DNA of 64,000 nt from Oleiphilus messinensis (GCF_002162375.1 NZ_CP021425.1:6315282-6379281); one strand, 5' to 3'. Positions 36,450 through 45,920 are shown, counted from the stretch's first letter. Notes: a model not told the origin generated them from the sequence alone. Made by a program: numbers and translations.

Positions 36450-37334
36450 ATGACGACAAAGACTCACTTAGACGAAAATATTTGGCCACTGCGTTGGGAT
36501 TTGCTCATGCGATATCGACTAATAGAAATCGTAGCGCAATGGGAAGGTCGGCTCACCACAAACCACCTATGCAACAGTTTTGGCATCGGGCGACAGCAGG
36601 CATCAAAAGATATAAATCAGTATCTCAAGGAGATCGGGCCTGAAAACCTCATCTATGACAAACACTTAAAAGGCTATAAACCAACAGAAAACTTCACTCC
36701 CAAACTAACGACAGGCACAGCAGATGAGTATTTGCATGTACTGAGTCGCAACAAAGATATCGCTCATACGTTTTCTGGTTTAGACCTTGGATTGACCAAT
36801 AGTGAAGTGTTGCAAGTGCCAATCAGAAACATTAAGCCCCATATTATCAGGCCCCTAGTGCAAGCCGCTCGAGAGAAAAAACGTGTAGAGATAGACTACA
36901 TATCGCTCAATTCACCGATAGAAGAAACTCGCGTCATTGCTCCCCATACATTGGTTTGCACACCACTGCGCTGGCACATCAGAGCTTATTGCGAGAAAAA
37001 CAGGGGATTTCGGGATTTTGTATTGAGTCGATTTCGTGGACACCCAGAAATACTGACGGAATCAACACTCAGTGTCGAAGATGACGAGCGGTGGAATCGC
37101 CAGGTAGAAATTATTATTCAGCCTGACTCAAGGTTATCCGAATCTCAGAAGTCCGTCATTTCTCATGACTACGGCATGGTTGATGGTCAGCTTAAAATAG
37201 AAACTCGTGCAGCGCTGATTACCTATACTCTACAAGCGTTAAATTTAGATCCCAAAAAGCTGGAAGCCAAAGCAGAGGCGCAGCAAATAATTATCGCGAA
37301 TCTTAATGAAATTGAATCTTTTTTATTTTCCTAA
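36450..37334 (+). CDS. WYL-domain transcriptional regulator (BrxR/CapW-like)
   Basis: An N-terminal winged helix-turn-helix (about residues 25-65, with CNSFGIGRQQASKDINQYL) is followed by a WYL domain (about 120-200, KRVEIDYISLNSP and APHTLVCTPLRWHIRAYC) and a C-terminal WCX-like extension. This three-part layout is that of BrxR/CapW regulators that control phage-defence operons and respond to ligand or nucleic acid. The ATG at 36450 is preferred to the GTG at 36441 because AAGGTGA is correctly spaced only for the former. Divergent to the Wadjet operon, so probably its repressor. Confidence 0.8.
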   Translation: MTTKTHLDENIWPLRWDLLMRYRLIEIVAQWEGRLTTNHLCNSFGIGRQQASKDINQYLKEIGPENLIYDKHLKGYKPTENFTPKLTTGTADEYLHVLSRNKDIAHTFSGLDLGLTNSEVLQVPIRNIKPHIIRPLVQAAREKKRVEIDYISLNSPIEETRVIAPHTLVCTPLRWHIRAYCEKNRGFRDFVLSRFRGHPEILTESTLSVEDDERWNRQVEIIIQPDSRLSESQKSVISHDYGMVDGQLKIETRAALITYTLQALNLDPKKLEAKAEAQQIIIANLNEIESFLFS

Positions 37335-37488
37335 CAGGGGACGGCTTAGCTTGACTAAACAACTGCATTACCACGCCTCTATTTGAAAATACTAAATTAA
37401 GCTACTCAGAAAAGAATTTTTATCAACTGGGAGAAAGAAATCATTGACTGAATAGCCAAGTAAGCAGCCATTACAAGCGAAAAGGCTA

Positions 37489-38342
37489 GGGCGTGTTGAC
37501 GTTTCATATAGGTAACCACTGAATTGCACATGCCATCGCCACCACAGATTCAAAATTTCTTTTTAATTTGTCATACCGAGTAGCTACTGCTCGGTAGTGT
37601 TTTAATCTTGCGAACTGGTTTTCAATCAAGTGTCTATTTTTGTATAAACCCCAGTCCATATCATCATTACCAACCGTTGAATTACGACGTCTTGGTATCA
37701 TCGGAATCGAGCCTCTGTCTCTTATTTTCTGTCGTAATGGCTCCTTATCATACCCCTTGTCACCTATGACGTATTCAAAGAGATCAGCCCCTTCCAACAC
37801 GTCATCTGCTGCGCTGGAATCGTGTGTCTGACCTCCCGTGATTTCAAAGTGTACGGTCAACCCAAAGCCATCAACAACCATATGGATTTTACTGGTATAT
37901 CCAGCCCTGCTGCGGCCTATAGCTTGATCTCCTGCAGCTGCGGCACCACTGCTATGCTGATGAGCTTTCACATAACTACCATCAATAAAACCCCATTCCA
38001 AATCAGGTTCAACCACAAAAAATTCAAACACCTTTGGCCAAATTCCCTTGGCTGACCAGGCGTTAAATTTTTTATAGACGGAATTCCAATGGCCGAAGTA
38101 ATCAGGCAAATCTCTCCAAGGTAATCCTGTGCACATTCGGTATAACATTCCTTCCACCGTCATGCGCAAGCTTCGCTTGTCATAGACACCAAATTGAAGC
38201 AAGATTAACTTTAGCTTCAACCAAAGCTCGTCACTGAGCATTAGTCGGGGCATAGCAAACTCGTTGTATCGTTGTGTGGGAACTACAATATTGCGGGTTT
38301 GCTATTTTAAATTAATAACTTATTTCGAAACGTCAACAGCCC
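37489..38342 (-). mobile_element. Intact IS5-family insertion sequence (854 bp)
   Basis: The ends are near-perfect inverted repeats: GGGCGTGTTGACGTTTC at the left and, read inward from the right, GGGCTGTTGACGTTTC. A direct CTA triplet flanks both sides (37486-37488 and 38343-38345), consistent with the short target duplication of this family. One transposase gene fills the element. It is inserted in what is left of hsdS. Confidence 0.88.
37504..38253 (-). CDS. IS5-family DDE transposase
   Basis: A 249-aa transposase in one uninterrupted frame, whereas many relatives need a frameshift. The DDE triad is D91 (FIDGSYVKAHQ), D165 (VIGDKGYDK) and E211 in the Y-R-E-K signature YKNRHLIENQFARLK. The N-terminal region MLYRMCTGLPWRDLPDYFGHW is typical of the DUF4096 helix-turn-helix. 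With both ends intact the element may be mobile. Confidence 0.92.
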   Translation of the reverse strand: MPRLMLSDELWLKLKLILLQFGVYDKRSLRMTVEGMLYRMCTGLPWRDLPDYFGHWNSVYKKFNAWSAKGIWPKVFEFFVVEPDLEWGFIDGSYVKAHQHSSGAAAAGDQAIGRSRAGYTSKIHMVVDGFGLTVHFEITGGQTHDSSAADDVLEGADLFEYVIGDKGYDKEPLRQKIRDRGSIPMIPRRRNSTVGNDDMDWGLYKNRHLIENQFARLKHYRAVATRYDKLKRNFESVVAMACAIQWLPI

Positions 38343-38418
38343 CTAGACAAGGTAATGTTATTTGCACGAAGAACTTTAAAACCTTGCCCATCGGAGCTTT
38401 CTCTTGATTTGTTGTAAG

Positions 38419-38499
38419 TTAATCTGCAACCTTTCCTAGAGTTTTCCATTCTACCTGCACACCATAAAGCAGCTTATCCAAATAGTTCAACTGACTCAT
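38419..38499 (-). pseudogene. hsdS: hsdS remnant (type I restriction specificity subunit, N-terminal stub)
   Basis: Starting at an ATG that overlaps the stop of the upstream nuclease gene (ATGA), 26 codons read MSQLNYLDKLLYGVQVEWK then TLGKVAD and stop. This is the typical HsdS N-terminus. Further along, at about 38346-38395, another frame reads GQGFKVLRANNITL, a motif found at the start of HsdS target-recognition domains, so an internal part has been lost. The IS5-type element then truncates the rest. No later HsdS sequence is seen beyond the insertion sequence, so specificity function is gone. Confidence 0.7.
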
Positions 38500-39536
38500 T
38501 CACTGCCTCCCTGTAACTCCTGCTCAATCTGTTCAATACTGGGCAAGTTGGTTTCCAGCGTTTCAGGTAAGGCTTCTTGCAGTTTGTATTCCGCGATGCC
38601 CATCGGCTGGCTTTTGTCTCCCAGGGCATATTCTGCCACCACTTTGTCTTTGCTTTTACAAAGGAGTAGACCAATGGTGGCGTTGTCCTCTTCGGCTTTC
38701 ACCTGTCTATCCACCGCGGTCATATAAAAGCCCAGCTGACCAAGATGTTCTGGTTTGAATTTGTCAGCTTTGAGTTCAATCACCACATAGCAACGCAGCT
38801 TAAGGTGATAAAAAAGCAGGTCGATAAAAAACTCTTCCTCACCCACTTTTAGCAATACTTGACGACCGACAAAGGCGAAGCCAGCGCCTAATTCCAGTAG
38901 AAACTGAGTCACATGCTTAACTAGTGCTTCCTCTATCGCCCGCTCTTGCGCTTCGTCAGTCAGCCCCAGAAAGTCGAAGCGGTAAGGATCTTTGATCGAT
39001 TCACGGGCGAGATCGGAATCAGGTTTGGGCAATCGTTGTTCAAAATTAGTGACGGCACTGCCCTGTCTCTCTAGCAGGCGGGTTTCTATCTGCATCACCA
39101 GCACGTTGCGGGACCAGTTATGGTCAATCGCCTTTTGCGCATACCAACTGCGTTCATCTGCTGTTTTAAGCTTATCAAGTAGCGCAATCTGATGATACCA
39201 GGGCAATTGTGCAAGCACCTCTTGCACAAATTCCAAATTGGGCCAGGCATCGGCAAAAGTTCGCATATATTTCAGGTTTCGCGGTGAAAACCCTTTCATG
39301 CTTGGGAATGCAGTGCGCAGGTCGTGAGCCAGCCGATCGATCACTTTCGCCCCCCAACCCTGGGCGGCCTGCCGCTCCAGAATATCGCTCCCGATCTGCC
39401 AGTACAGTATGACTAACTCACGGTTAACTGCCTGTGTTGCCCGCTGTTGTGCCTTATGAATTCTGTTTTTTAACTCAGCCAACCAATCGTTATACCCCTC
39501 TGGAGATTGGGTCAGCGAGGTAGGTTTATCAGTCAT
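38496..39536 (-). CDS. DUF1016/YhcG-like PDDEXK nuclease
   Basis: A 346-aa protein with a DUF1016 N-terminal region (QRATQAVNRELVILYWQIGSDI) and a C-terminal PDDEXK nuclease fold whose D239 and E254-x-K256 are visible in FFIDLLFYHLKLRCYVVIELKAD. Such genes often lie between hsdM and hsdS in type I restriction loci, as here. It starts 1 nt after the hsdM stop. The catalytic residues look intact, so it may be functional although the surrounding locus is broken. Confidence 0.85.
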   Translation of the reverse strand: MTDKPTSLTQSPEGYNDWLAELKNRIHKAQQRATQAVNRELVILYWQIGSDILERQAAQGWGAKVIDRLAHDLRTAFPSMKGFSPRNLKYMRTFADAWPNLEFVQEVLAQLPWYHQIALLDKLKTADERSWYAQKAIDHNWSRNVLVMQIETRLLERQGSAVTNFEQRLPKPDSDLARESIKDPYRFDFLGLTDEAQERAIEEALVKHVTQFLLELGAGFAFVGRQVLLKVGEEEFFIDLLFYHLKLRCYVVIELKADKFKPEHLGQLGFYMTAVDRQVKAEEDNATIGLLLCKSKDKVVAEYALGDKSQPMGIAEYKLQEALPETLETNLPSIEQIEQELQGGSE

Positions 39537-39537
39537 C

Positions 39538-40755
39538 CTAAGCGCCCTCTATCTCATTCACGATAGCATCAATATCCGTCCGCAGTTGATCGATTTTTTT
39601 GACTGTGATTTTTAGCTCAGCATTGAGCTTGGTGATATCGATCATTTCGCGGGTGTCTTTGGCTTCCACATAGCTGCTTACCGACAGGTTGTAATCGTTG
39701 GCAGCGATGGTTTCAAGCGGTATTGACTTGGCGAGATGATCGACATTTTCCTTGCTATCAAACACAGCCATAATTTGTTTGATATGCTCATCGGTGAGGA
39801 TATTATTGTTGGTTTCTTTCTTAAACAGACTGCTGGCATCAATAAACTGGGTATTAGTGTTAATTTTGTTTTTGGCAAGTACCAGAATATTGACAGCGAT
39901 GGTGGTACCAAAAAACAAATTGGGCGCAAGGGATATGACTGTTTCTACGTAGTTGTTATCTACCAGATATTTGCGAATTTTTTGTTCAGCACCGCCACGA
40001 TAAAAAATACCTGGAAAGCAAACAATGGCAGCCCTGCCTTTGCTAGAGAGGTAACTCAGTGCATGCAGCACAAAGGCAAAATCAGCCTTGGATTTGGGCG
40101 CCAATACGCCAGCAGGGGCAAAGCGCTCGTCGTAAATTAAAGTTGGATCGTCACTACCGATCCACTTCACTGCATAAGGAGGATTAGAAACGATAGCATC
40201 AAAGGGCTTGTCATCACCAAAGTACGGGTCTATCAGCGTATTACCCAGCTGTATATTGAACTTGTCGTAGTTGATGTTATGCAAAAACATATTCATACGA
40301 GCTAGGTTGTAAGTGGTGTGGTTAATCTCCTGCCCGAAGATTCCGTCTTCAATAATATGCGAGTCAAAATGTTTTTTGGCTTGTAACAGGAGAGAACCAG
40401 AGCCGGCTGCTGGGTCATAAATTTTATTAACGCCGGTTTGTTTATGCATAGCCAGCTGAGCAATAAGTTTAGAAACATGTTGCGGGGTGAAAAACTCGCC
40501 CCCGGATTTACCGGCATTGGCTGCATAGTTGGAGATCAAAAATTCATAGGCATCGCCGAACAGGTCGATATGAGCAGCATCCCTCTCTGCAAAAAAAGTG
40601 TCGCCAAACTCCAGCCCTGCCACGCCTTTCAACACATCAGCTAAACGACTGTTTTTTTCCTTTACTGTATTTCCCAAACGATTACTGGTGGTATCGAAAT
40701 CTGCAAACAGGCCTTTTATGTCACCGTTTTCATAAACCTGCTTAAACCTACTCAT
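39538..40755 (-). pseudogene. hsdM: hsdM lacking its N-terminal domain (type I DNA methyltransferase)
   Basis: The adenine methyltransferase subunit of a type I restriction-modification system, here 405 aa against about 520 aa normally. The SAM-binding DPAAGSG (114-120) and catalytic NPPY (191-194) motifs are intact. About 115 N-terminal residues, the helical domain needed for complex assembly, are missing. The frame begins at ATG 40755, and after about 10 residues becomes normal HsdM ([17 protein letters not shown]). The junction abuts the IS607-type element, and no hsdR is present in the window. Methylation by this product alone is unlikely. Confidence 0.8.
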
Positions 40756-40774
40756 GGTTTAAACGAGCCTATCC

Positions 40775-41899
40775 CTACAGCGCAGGGTGCGCGGAAAGCA
40801 AGGTAGTGCTTTCCTGAATCAAGTCGGGACTCATGCCCGGTCTACCATCAAGGTGAGCCTCAACGGAGTAACTAACCCGATTCACACGACGAAAGTGACG
40901 CCAGCCACTCAGAAAATCTAATGATTTTTCGAGTGGTTGGTACCAACGCTGAAGTTTGTTGTAATACTGATAATCCCCGAGCCCCATCCTTACAGGCGGA
41001 TGCTCGGTCTTAACGGTACCCTTCGCGTTAATACCAATGAGTTGTTTTGGCGGCTTTTCTTTAAAGCCATAATGCCGACGACCAATCACTAACCCTTTGA
41101 TTGATTTATCGAGTTTTTTAACCTGATTTTGCCAAACGGCTTGGGCAATCATCGCCTTACCATGCTTGAATTGCAGGCGATCAATGTTAATGGTCGTGCC
41201 GAACGTGGCGCGTAATTGGTGGGGCACCAGGAGTTTTAGTTGGTAAGCATCTTCTTGCTCACTGGGCGAGAGCTGGGCATTTTGACATCCCCAGGATTCA
41301 TCATGAGAACCCACTAATAGAAATTCACGGTGTCGCGCTTCGTGCCAGCGACATTGCCAATCCCTGACCTCTTCATTGGATTTTAGTGTTTGTCGCTCTT
41401 TCAGCAGCTTTCGACCACCAAAACAAATCGGTGTTTTGTTTTCCTGTTTTTCGGCCACCAAGGCGGACTGCTTTTGCTGCCAACGACGCAGTTTCACTTC
41501 CTTCTGTCGTAGCCTGTTGCGAAGTTGTTTCGCCTGTTGCGGGCTGCCTTTCTCTGCAACATGGTCACAGCGCTTCTTTAGCTTATTGAGCGTTTTCTCC
41601 AGCTGTTTGATTTTAACTTCCAGCGTCACCAGTCGGTTGTTTCGATTGGTTTGGTAAGACTGGAGTAAACCTTTAATGCTTTGCCGTACGCCTTGAAACA
41701 CCCGATAGCTGAACGGCATCCCCATTTCATGCATAAACTGGGTACGATTTAATTGCTGGGCTTTAGGCTTTTGTAAGTTAGCAAACCAACGAAACTTCAC
41801 TTGATTCCACAGCTCGGCATATTGACACAATGCCGCATCCTGCTCATGAATCAAATCAAGCCGGGTTTCAAAGGTGAGTGTTTTCGTTGGCGTATTCAC
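40775..41899 (-). pseudogene. tnpB: TnpB-related protein with RuvC core deleted
   Basis: A 374-aa TnpB-like protein. The N-terminal part (about 1-265) has the basic, helical character of TnpB-related proteins. After residue about 268 it jumps to GLVIGRRHYGFKEKPP, which in full-length relatives lies near the C-terminus, after the third RuvC acidic residue. The RuvC D-E-D residues and the zinc finger between these points are missing, apparently by an in-frame deletion near 41090-41130. Starts with GTG in a TAGTG overlap with tnpA. It would not be expected to cut DNA. Confidence 0.65.
40793..40814. other. Perfect hairpin near the tnpB 3' end (possible omega-RNA scaffold remnant)
   Basis: GGAAAGCA and TGCTTTCC flank a 6-nt loop. 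A second short inverted repeat (CCCT/AGGG, 40773-40787) lies next to it. Structured guide RNAs of IS605/IS607 elements come from this position, overlapping the tnpB 3' end. Assignment is by position only. Confidence 0.35.
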
Positions 41900-42195
41900 T
41901 AGGCGATGGCTCGTTGATTTTTACGACGACGTGAACCATACAATCGCGCAATTTGCGTTTGCAAATCTTTTTTCTGATCATGAGAAGAGACGCGTGCATA
42001 ACAGATCGTTCTGCGTTGCTCATTAGCAGTCGACTGACCGCAAAAGGCTAAAAGTTTATCAAGCGCGTAACGACGATGGCCACCCGGCGTACGGAAATCT
42101 GAGAAAAATCGTGATTCTTTTTCCCAGCAACGAAGGGTGGAAACGGCCACACCCAGCAGAAAAGCGGCAGCGCCTATCGATAGAAATTCAGCCAT
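41899..42195 (-). pseudogene. tnpA: IS607 TnpA serine recombinase with catalytic domain deleted
   Basis: A MerR-like helix-turn-helix (IGAAAFLLGVAVSTLRCWEKE, with PGGHRRY) is followed by the start of the serine recombinase domain (TICYARVSSHDQKKDLQTQIARL, including the presumed nucleophile in VSS). It then passes directly into YGSRRRKNQRAIA, which resembles the family's C-terminus (ARLYGSR). About 100 residues between two ARL-like positions are absent, in frame, at about 41943. The start at 42195 has a strong GGAGGTGAT ribosome-binding site; an upstream start at 42234 is rejected. Confidence 0.7.
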
Positions 42196-42336
42196 AATCA
42201 TCACCTCCATCCATGAGAAAACAATACTGTACAAGCTACTGTATATGAGTAGGTTTAGTCAAGTATTTCGTTAACTGTTAAAGCCCTCAGAATGTCTATG
42301 TTCCCTTGGGTAAGTATGGCACTGGACTATCTAGGT

Positions 42337-42379
42337 TCCAACTTCATTTTACGGGATCCAACTTCATTTTACTTAGACA
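42337..42379 (-). mobile_element. Putative right end of a Tn7-like element, next to glmS
   Basis: Read on the minus strand, the sequence starts TGTCTAA at 42379 and carries two copies of the 16-bp repeat GTAAAATGAAGTTGGA (42357-42372 and 42337-42352) with a 20-bp period. The TGT begins after exactly 25 nt of sequence following the glmS stop codon, the position used by Tn7 and its relatives. The repeats resemble TnsB-binding sites (shared AAAAT and GTTGG). An IS21-type end is the main alternative, since those also have TG termini and tandem repeats. Confidence 0.6.
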
Positions 42380-42404
42380 TTTCTAAGAACCATTTTCAGC
42401 CACT

Positions 42405-44237
42405 CTACTCAACCGTTACGGATTTTGCCAGGTTACGCGGTTGGTCAACATCGGTACCTTTGATCAAGGCGACATGATAACTGAGCAGTTGCAGGGGGAC
42501 GGTATAAAGTATCGGCGCTACGATACTTTCGCAGTGTGGAACATCCAGTACTTTCATGGTTTCGTCGCTTTTGAATTTCGCTTTACGGTCTGCAAAGACG
42601 TACATCAAGCCACCTCGTGCGCGAACTTCTTCCACGTTGGAATGCAGTTTTTCCAGCAATTCGTTATTTGGCGCGACAACGATAACCGGCATTTCAGCAT
42701 CGATCAATGCCAGGGGGCCATGTTTTAGTTCACCGGCAGCATAGGCTTCCGCATGGATATAGGAGATTTCTTTGAGTTTCAAAGCGCCTTCCATCGAGAT
42801 AGGATACTGATCGCCTCGTCCCAGGAACAAACTGTGTTGCTTGTCGGTGAAATCTTCTGCAACGTCTGCGATGGCATCGTTCATATCCAGCGCTTGTTCA
42901 ATCTTTGCTGGCAGGGATTGTAGTGCCGAGACAATTTCAGCTTCTTTTTCAGCCGACATGGCATTGTTCCGTCCTAATGCAGCCACCAACAATAACAGAC
43001 CAGTCAATTGCACCGTAAAAGCTTTGGTTGAGGCCACACCAATTTCCGCACCGGCTTTCATCATGTAGGCGAGATCACTCTCCCGAACCAGAGAGGATCC
43101 GGGTACATTACAAATGGTCAGGCTGGCGGTATAACCCGATTCTTTTGCCAATCGCAAAGCTGCGAGGGTATCTGCAGTTTCACCGGATTGGGAGATCGTG
43201 ACTAACAATGAATTGGGATAAACAACGGAACGTCGGTAACGAAATTCAGAGGCTATTTCAACATTACAGGATACGCCTGCCAACTCTTCAAACCAATATC
43301 GCGCTACCATACCGGCATGATAACTGGTACCACAGGCAATAATTTGTACGTGTTTAATATCTTTCAGAATTTCAGCGGCATTTTCACCAAAGGCAGTATC
43401 CAGAACCTGGCCATTTGCGACTCTGCCTTCCAAGGTGTTTTTTACAGCGATGGGTTGCTCAAATATCTCCTTGAGCATGTAATGCTTATAAGGCCCTTTA
43501 TCTCCAGCATCATGGCTAACTTCAGATTCTTTGATCAGCCTGTCTACCGGATTCCCCGCTTTGTCATAGATTTGCACTTCCCGCCGGGTTAACTCGACAA
43601 CATCACCCTCTTCAAGGAACGAAAACCGACGTGTGACGGGTAACAATGCCATCTGATCAGAAGCCAGGAAGTTTTCACCCAGACCATAGCCAACCACCAA
43701 AGGACTTCCAGATCGGGCGGCTACCAATCGTGATGGATCCTGAGTGTCCATGACAACCGTACCATAAGCCCCTTCCAGCTGCGCTACAGAAGCGCGAAAG
43801 GCAGCCAGTAAAGAATCGTGTTTCGCCAGCTCGGCATGCACCAAATGCGCAATCACTTCCGTGTCCGTCGCAGACTCAAAGGAATACCCCTCTGCAACCA
43901 GCTTTTCACGAAGCTCACTGTGGTTTTCGATAATACCGTTGTGCACAACAATGATACGATCACTTGATGCATGAGGGTGTGCATTAGTTTCATTGGGCTC
44001 ACCGTGGGTCGCCCACCTCGTGTGAGCAATGCCTGTCCCACCCGGACAGGGGGTTGCCTGGATCGTGTCAGCCAATGTCTGTACTTTGCCCACTCTTCGG
44101 ACTCGTTTGAAATCGCTGTTTTCGGTTAATACCGCCAAACCGGCAGAATCATAACCGCGATATTCCAGCCGTTTCAGGCCTTCCAACAGGATTTCCGCAA
44201 CATCACGCTGCGCGACAGCACCCACTATTCCACACAT
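42405..44237 (-). CDS. glmS: Glutamine-fructose-6-phosphate aminotransferase
   Basis: Makes glucosamine-6-phosphate from fructose-6-phosphate and glutamine, the entry to UDP-GlcNAc. The N-terminal glutaminase has the processed Cys2 ([21 protein letters not shown]), and two SIS domains follow with [23 protein letters not shown] and EVARGG-like elements. The C-terminus [13 protein letters not shown] is the conserved region that in Tn7 attachment sites is bound by TnsD. Length 610 aa is normal. It lies 125 nt downstream of glmU on the same strand. Confidence 0.97.
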   Translation of the reverse strand: MCGIVGAVAQRDVAEILLEGLKRLEYRGYDSAGLAVLTENSDFKRVRRVGKVQTLADTIQATPCPGGTGIAHTRWATHGEPNETNAHPHASSDRIIVVHNGIIENHSELREKLVAEGYSFESATDTEVIAHLVHAELAKHDSLLAAFRASVAQLEGAYGTVVMDTQDPSRLVAARSGSPLVVGYGLGENFLASDQMALLPVTRRFSFLEEGDVVELTRREVQIYDKAGNPVDRLIKESEVSHDAGDKGPYKHYMLKEIFEQPIAVKNTLEGRVANGQVLDTAFGENAAEILKDIKHVQIIACGTSYHAGMVARYWFEELAGVSCNVEIASEFRYRRSVVYPNSLLVTISQSGETADTLAALRLAKESGYTASLTICNVPGSSLVRESDLAYMMKAGAEIGVASTKAFTVQLTGLLLLVAALGRNNAMSAEKEAEIVSALQSLPAKIEQALDMNDAIADVAEDFTDKQHSLFLGRGDQYPISMEGALKLKEISYIHAEAYAAGELKHGPLALIDAEMPVIVVAPNNELLEKLHSNVEEVRARGGLMYVFADRKAKFKSDETMKVLDVPHCESIVAPILYTVPLQLLSYHVALIKGTDVDQPRNLAKSVTVE

Positions 44238-44362
44238 ACCCTTATCCCTTCTTCAGACTGTTTGGTGTGATTCTTAAATCGTTTCGCTTGCTTGTTGCAA
44301 TACCGTTGTCGCAAGTATTCGTGATATTAGACAACGAGCACCACAGACTAAGCAAGGCAGGA

Positions 44363-45730
44363 TTAGTTATCCTGTTTTTTCACAGGCCGTTGCCAGCCAT
44401 CAATATTTCGTTGTTTGCCACGGGCAATGGCTAACTGTTCAGTTTCTACCGTTTTTGTGATTACGGAGCCAGCACCCAGTGTTGCGTAATCGCCAATAGT
44501 AACAGGAGCAACCAGTGAGCTGTTTGAACCGACGAACACGCCATGGCCTATGGTGGTTTTGAATTTATTCACACCATCATAATTACACGTAATTGTGCCC
44601 GCGCCGACGTTAACATGCTGCCCCAATACCGCATCGCCAACGTAGCTGAGATGATTAATTTTGCTGCCAGCACCTACGATGGTTTTTTTGGTCTCTACAA
44701 AATTGCCGATTTTCGCTTTTTCAGCCATCACAGTACCAGGACGAACCCTCGCAAATGGCCCGATCGTACAGGCATTACCAATCTCAGAGGAATCAATAAT
44801 CGTATTTGCTTCTATTACAACATCATCGCCAATAGTGGCATCTTTAATCAGGCAATTCGGACCAATCTGAACATGATTGCCAAGTGTTACCTCTCCGATA
44901 AACACACAGTTCACGTCAATGAAATTATCAGTACCTGTTTTGACTCTCCCCCTGACATCGACACGAGCCGGATCCGCCAACGTCACGCCATCGGTCATCA
45001 ACTGATCTGCGATTCTGAGTTGATGCCAGCGTTCGAGTGTCGCCAATTGCAAGCGATTATTCACCCCCTGAACTTCCTGTTCAGAAGACGGTTGGGCAAC
45101 CATAATTTCCATCGCATCGCCAACGGCCATGGCAATAATATCCGTAAGATAATACTCACCTTGTGCATTACTGTTAGATAAGAGCGGCAACCACTTTTTC
45201 AGGTGATGCGCTTTGACCGCCAGAATACCAGTATTGGTTTCCTTTATTTCCAACTGGTCTGGTGTCGCATCTTTTTGTTCGACTATCGCTTTAACAAAAC
45301 CGGGCTGATCTCGAATTATTCGGCCATATCCAGTTGGGTCATCAAGATTAACGGTCAATAATGCCAAGGTTCCTTCATTTACATGCTGAACCAGATTGGA
45401 TAACGTCTCGCAGCTCGTCAATGGGACATCACCGTATAGTATCAATACCGTAGAATCATCCGAAACATTGGGCAAGGCCTGTGCAACGGCATGGCCGGTT
45501 CCCAATTGCTGCTCCTGGAGCGCCCAGGTCACCTCATCCGTAACAGCATTCTTGACCGCGTCAGCACCGTGGCCGACAACAACATGTATGGCTGAACAAT
45601 CCAGCGTTTTTACCGTATCGATAACATGTTTAACCATCGGCTTTCCGGCGATGGCATGGAGCACTTTGGGCAACTCGGATTTCATTCTGGAACCCTGGCC
45701 TGCAGCCAGAATGATCACTTCTATAGACAT
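44363..45730 (-). CDS. glmU: Bifunctional GlcNAc-1-P uridyltransferase / GlcN-1-P acetyltransferase
   Basis: Catalyses the last two steps to UDP-GlcNAc, needed for peptidoglycan and LPS and for the amino sugars of the polysaccharide locus. The N-terminal pyrophosphorylase has LAAGQGSRMKSELPKVLH, and the C-terminal left-handed beta-helix of hexapeptide repeats runs from about residue 250 to 440 (VFVGSNSSLVAPVTIGD). Length 455 aa is standard. Location after the ATP synthase operon and before glmS is the common gammaproteobacterial order. Confidence 0.97.
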   Translation of the reverse strand: MSIEVIILAAGQGSRMKSELPKVLHAIAGKPMVKHVIDTVKTLDCSAIHVVVGHGADAVKNAVTDEVTWALQEQQLGTGHAVAQALPNVSDDSTVLILYGDVPLTSCETLSNLVQHVNEGTLALLTVNLDDPTGYGRIIRDQPGFVKAIVEQKDATPDQLEIKETNTGILAVKAHHLKKWLPLLSNSNAQGEYYLTDIIAMAVGDAMEIMVAQPSSEQEVQGVNNRLQLATLERWHQLRIADQLMTDGVTLADPARVDVRGRVKTGTDNFIDVNCVFIGEVTLGNHVQIGPNCLIKDATIGDDVVIEANTIIDSSEIGNACTIGPFARVRPGTVMAEKAKIGNFVETKKTIVGAGSKINHLSYVGDAVLGQHVNVGAGTITCNYDGVNKFKTTIGHGVFVGSNSSLVAPVTIGDYATLGAGSVITKTVETEQLAIARGKQRNIDGWQRPVKKQDN

Positions 45731-45892
45731 GTTCTATTCCCTGATAATAAAAAGCAAAAACCGGATTCAGGTTCACCGATTGAAAAGAAGTTTAGCAAAC
45801 TAAAAAACGACGAAAACAGCGCGCATAGGGGAAGCTGCAGTGTACGTAGTGTTATAAAGAAGAATTACTACAGATTTTAGACTATCAGAAAC

Positions 45893-45920
45893 AAAAAAGG
45901 GCAGCCTAGGCCACCCTTTT
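45893..45920 (-). terminator. Rho-independent terminator of the atp operon
   Basis: On the minus strand, AAAAGGGTGGCC pairs with GGCTGCCCTTTT around a short TA centre, and the downstream arm runs into a six-base T-run. It lies 20 nt beyond the atpC stop, between atpC and glmU. Confidence 0.85.

Larger units (their letters stand above)
40755..42245 (-). mobile_element. IS607-type element with internally deleted tnpA and tnpB
   Basis: Contains a tnpA (41899-42195) and a tnpB (40775-41899) in the standard IS607 order. Boundaries are approximate because IS607 elements have no inverted repeats or target duplications. A 13-bp sequence, ATGAGTAGGTTTA, occurs outward-facing at both edges (40743-40755 on the minus strand and 42245-42257 on the plus strand). 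Both genes have lost their catalytic cores, so the element cannot be autonomous. Confidence 0.7.

Noticed and set aside
42372..42387. CTTAGA/TCTAAG hairpin after glmS as a glmS terminator
   Set aside because: The stem is AT-rich, has no T-run, and spans the proposed transposon end; it may be accidental.
44543..45181. 212-aa ORF antisense to glmU
   Set aside because: Shadow frame of glmU without family features.
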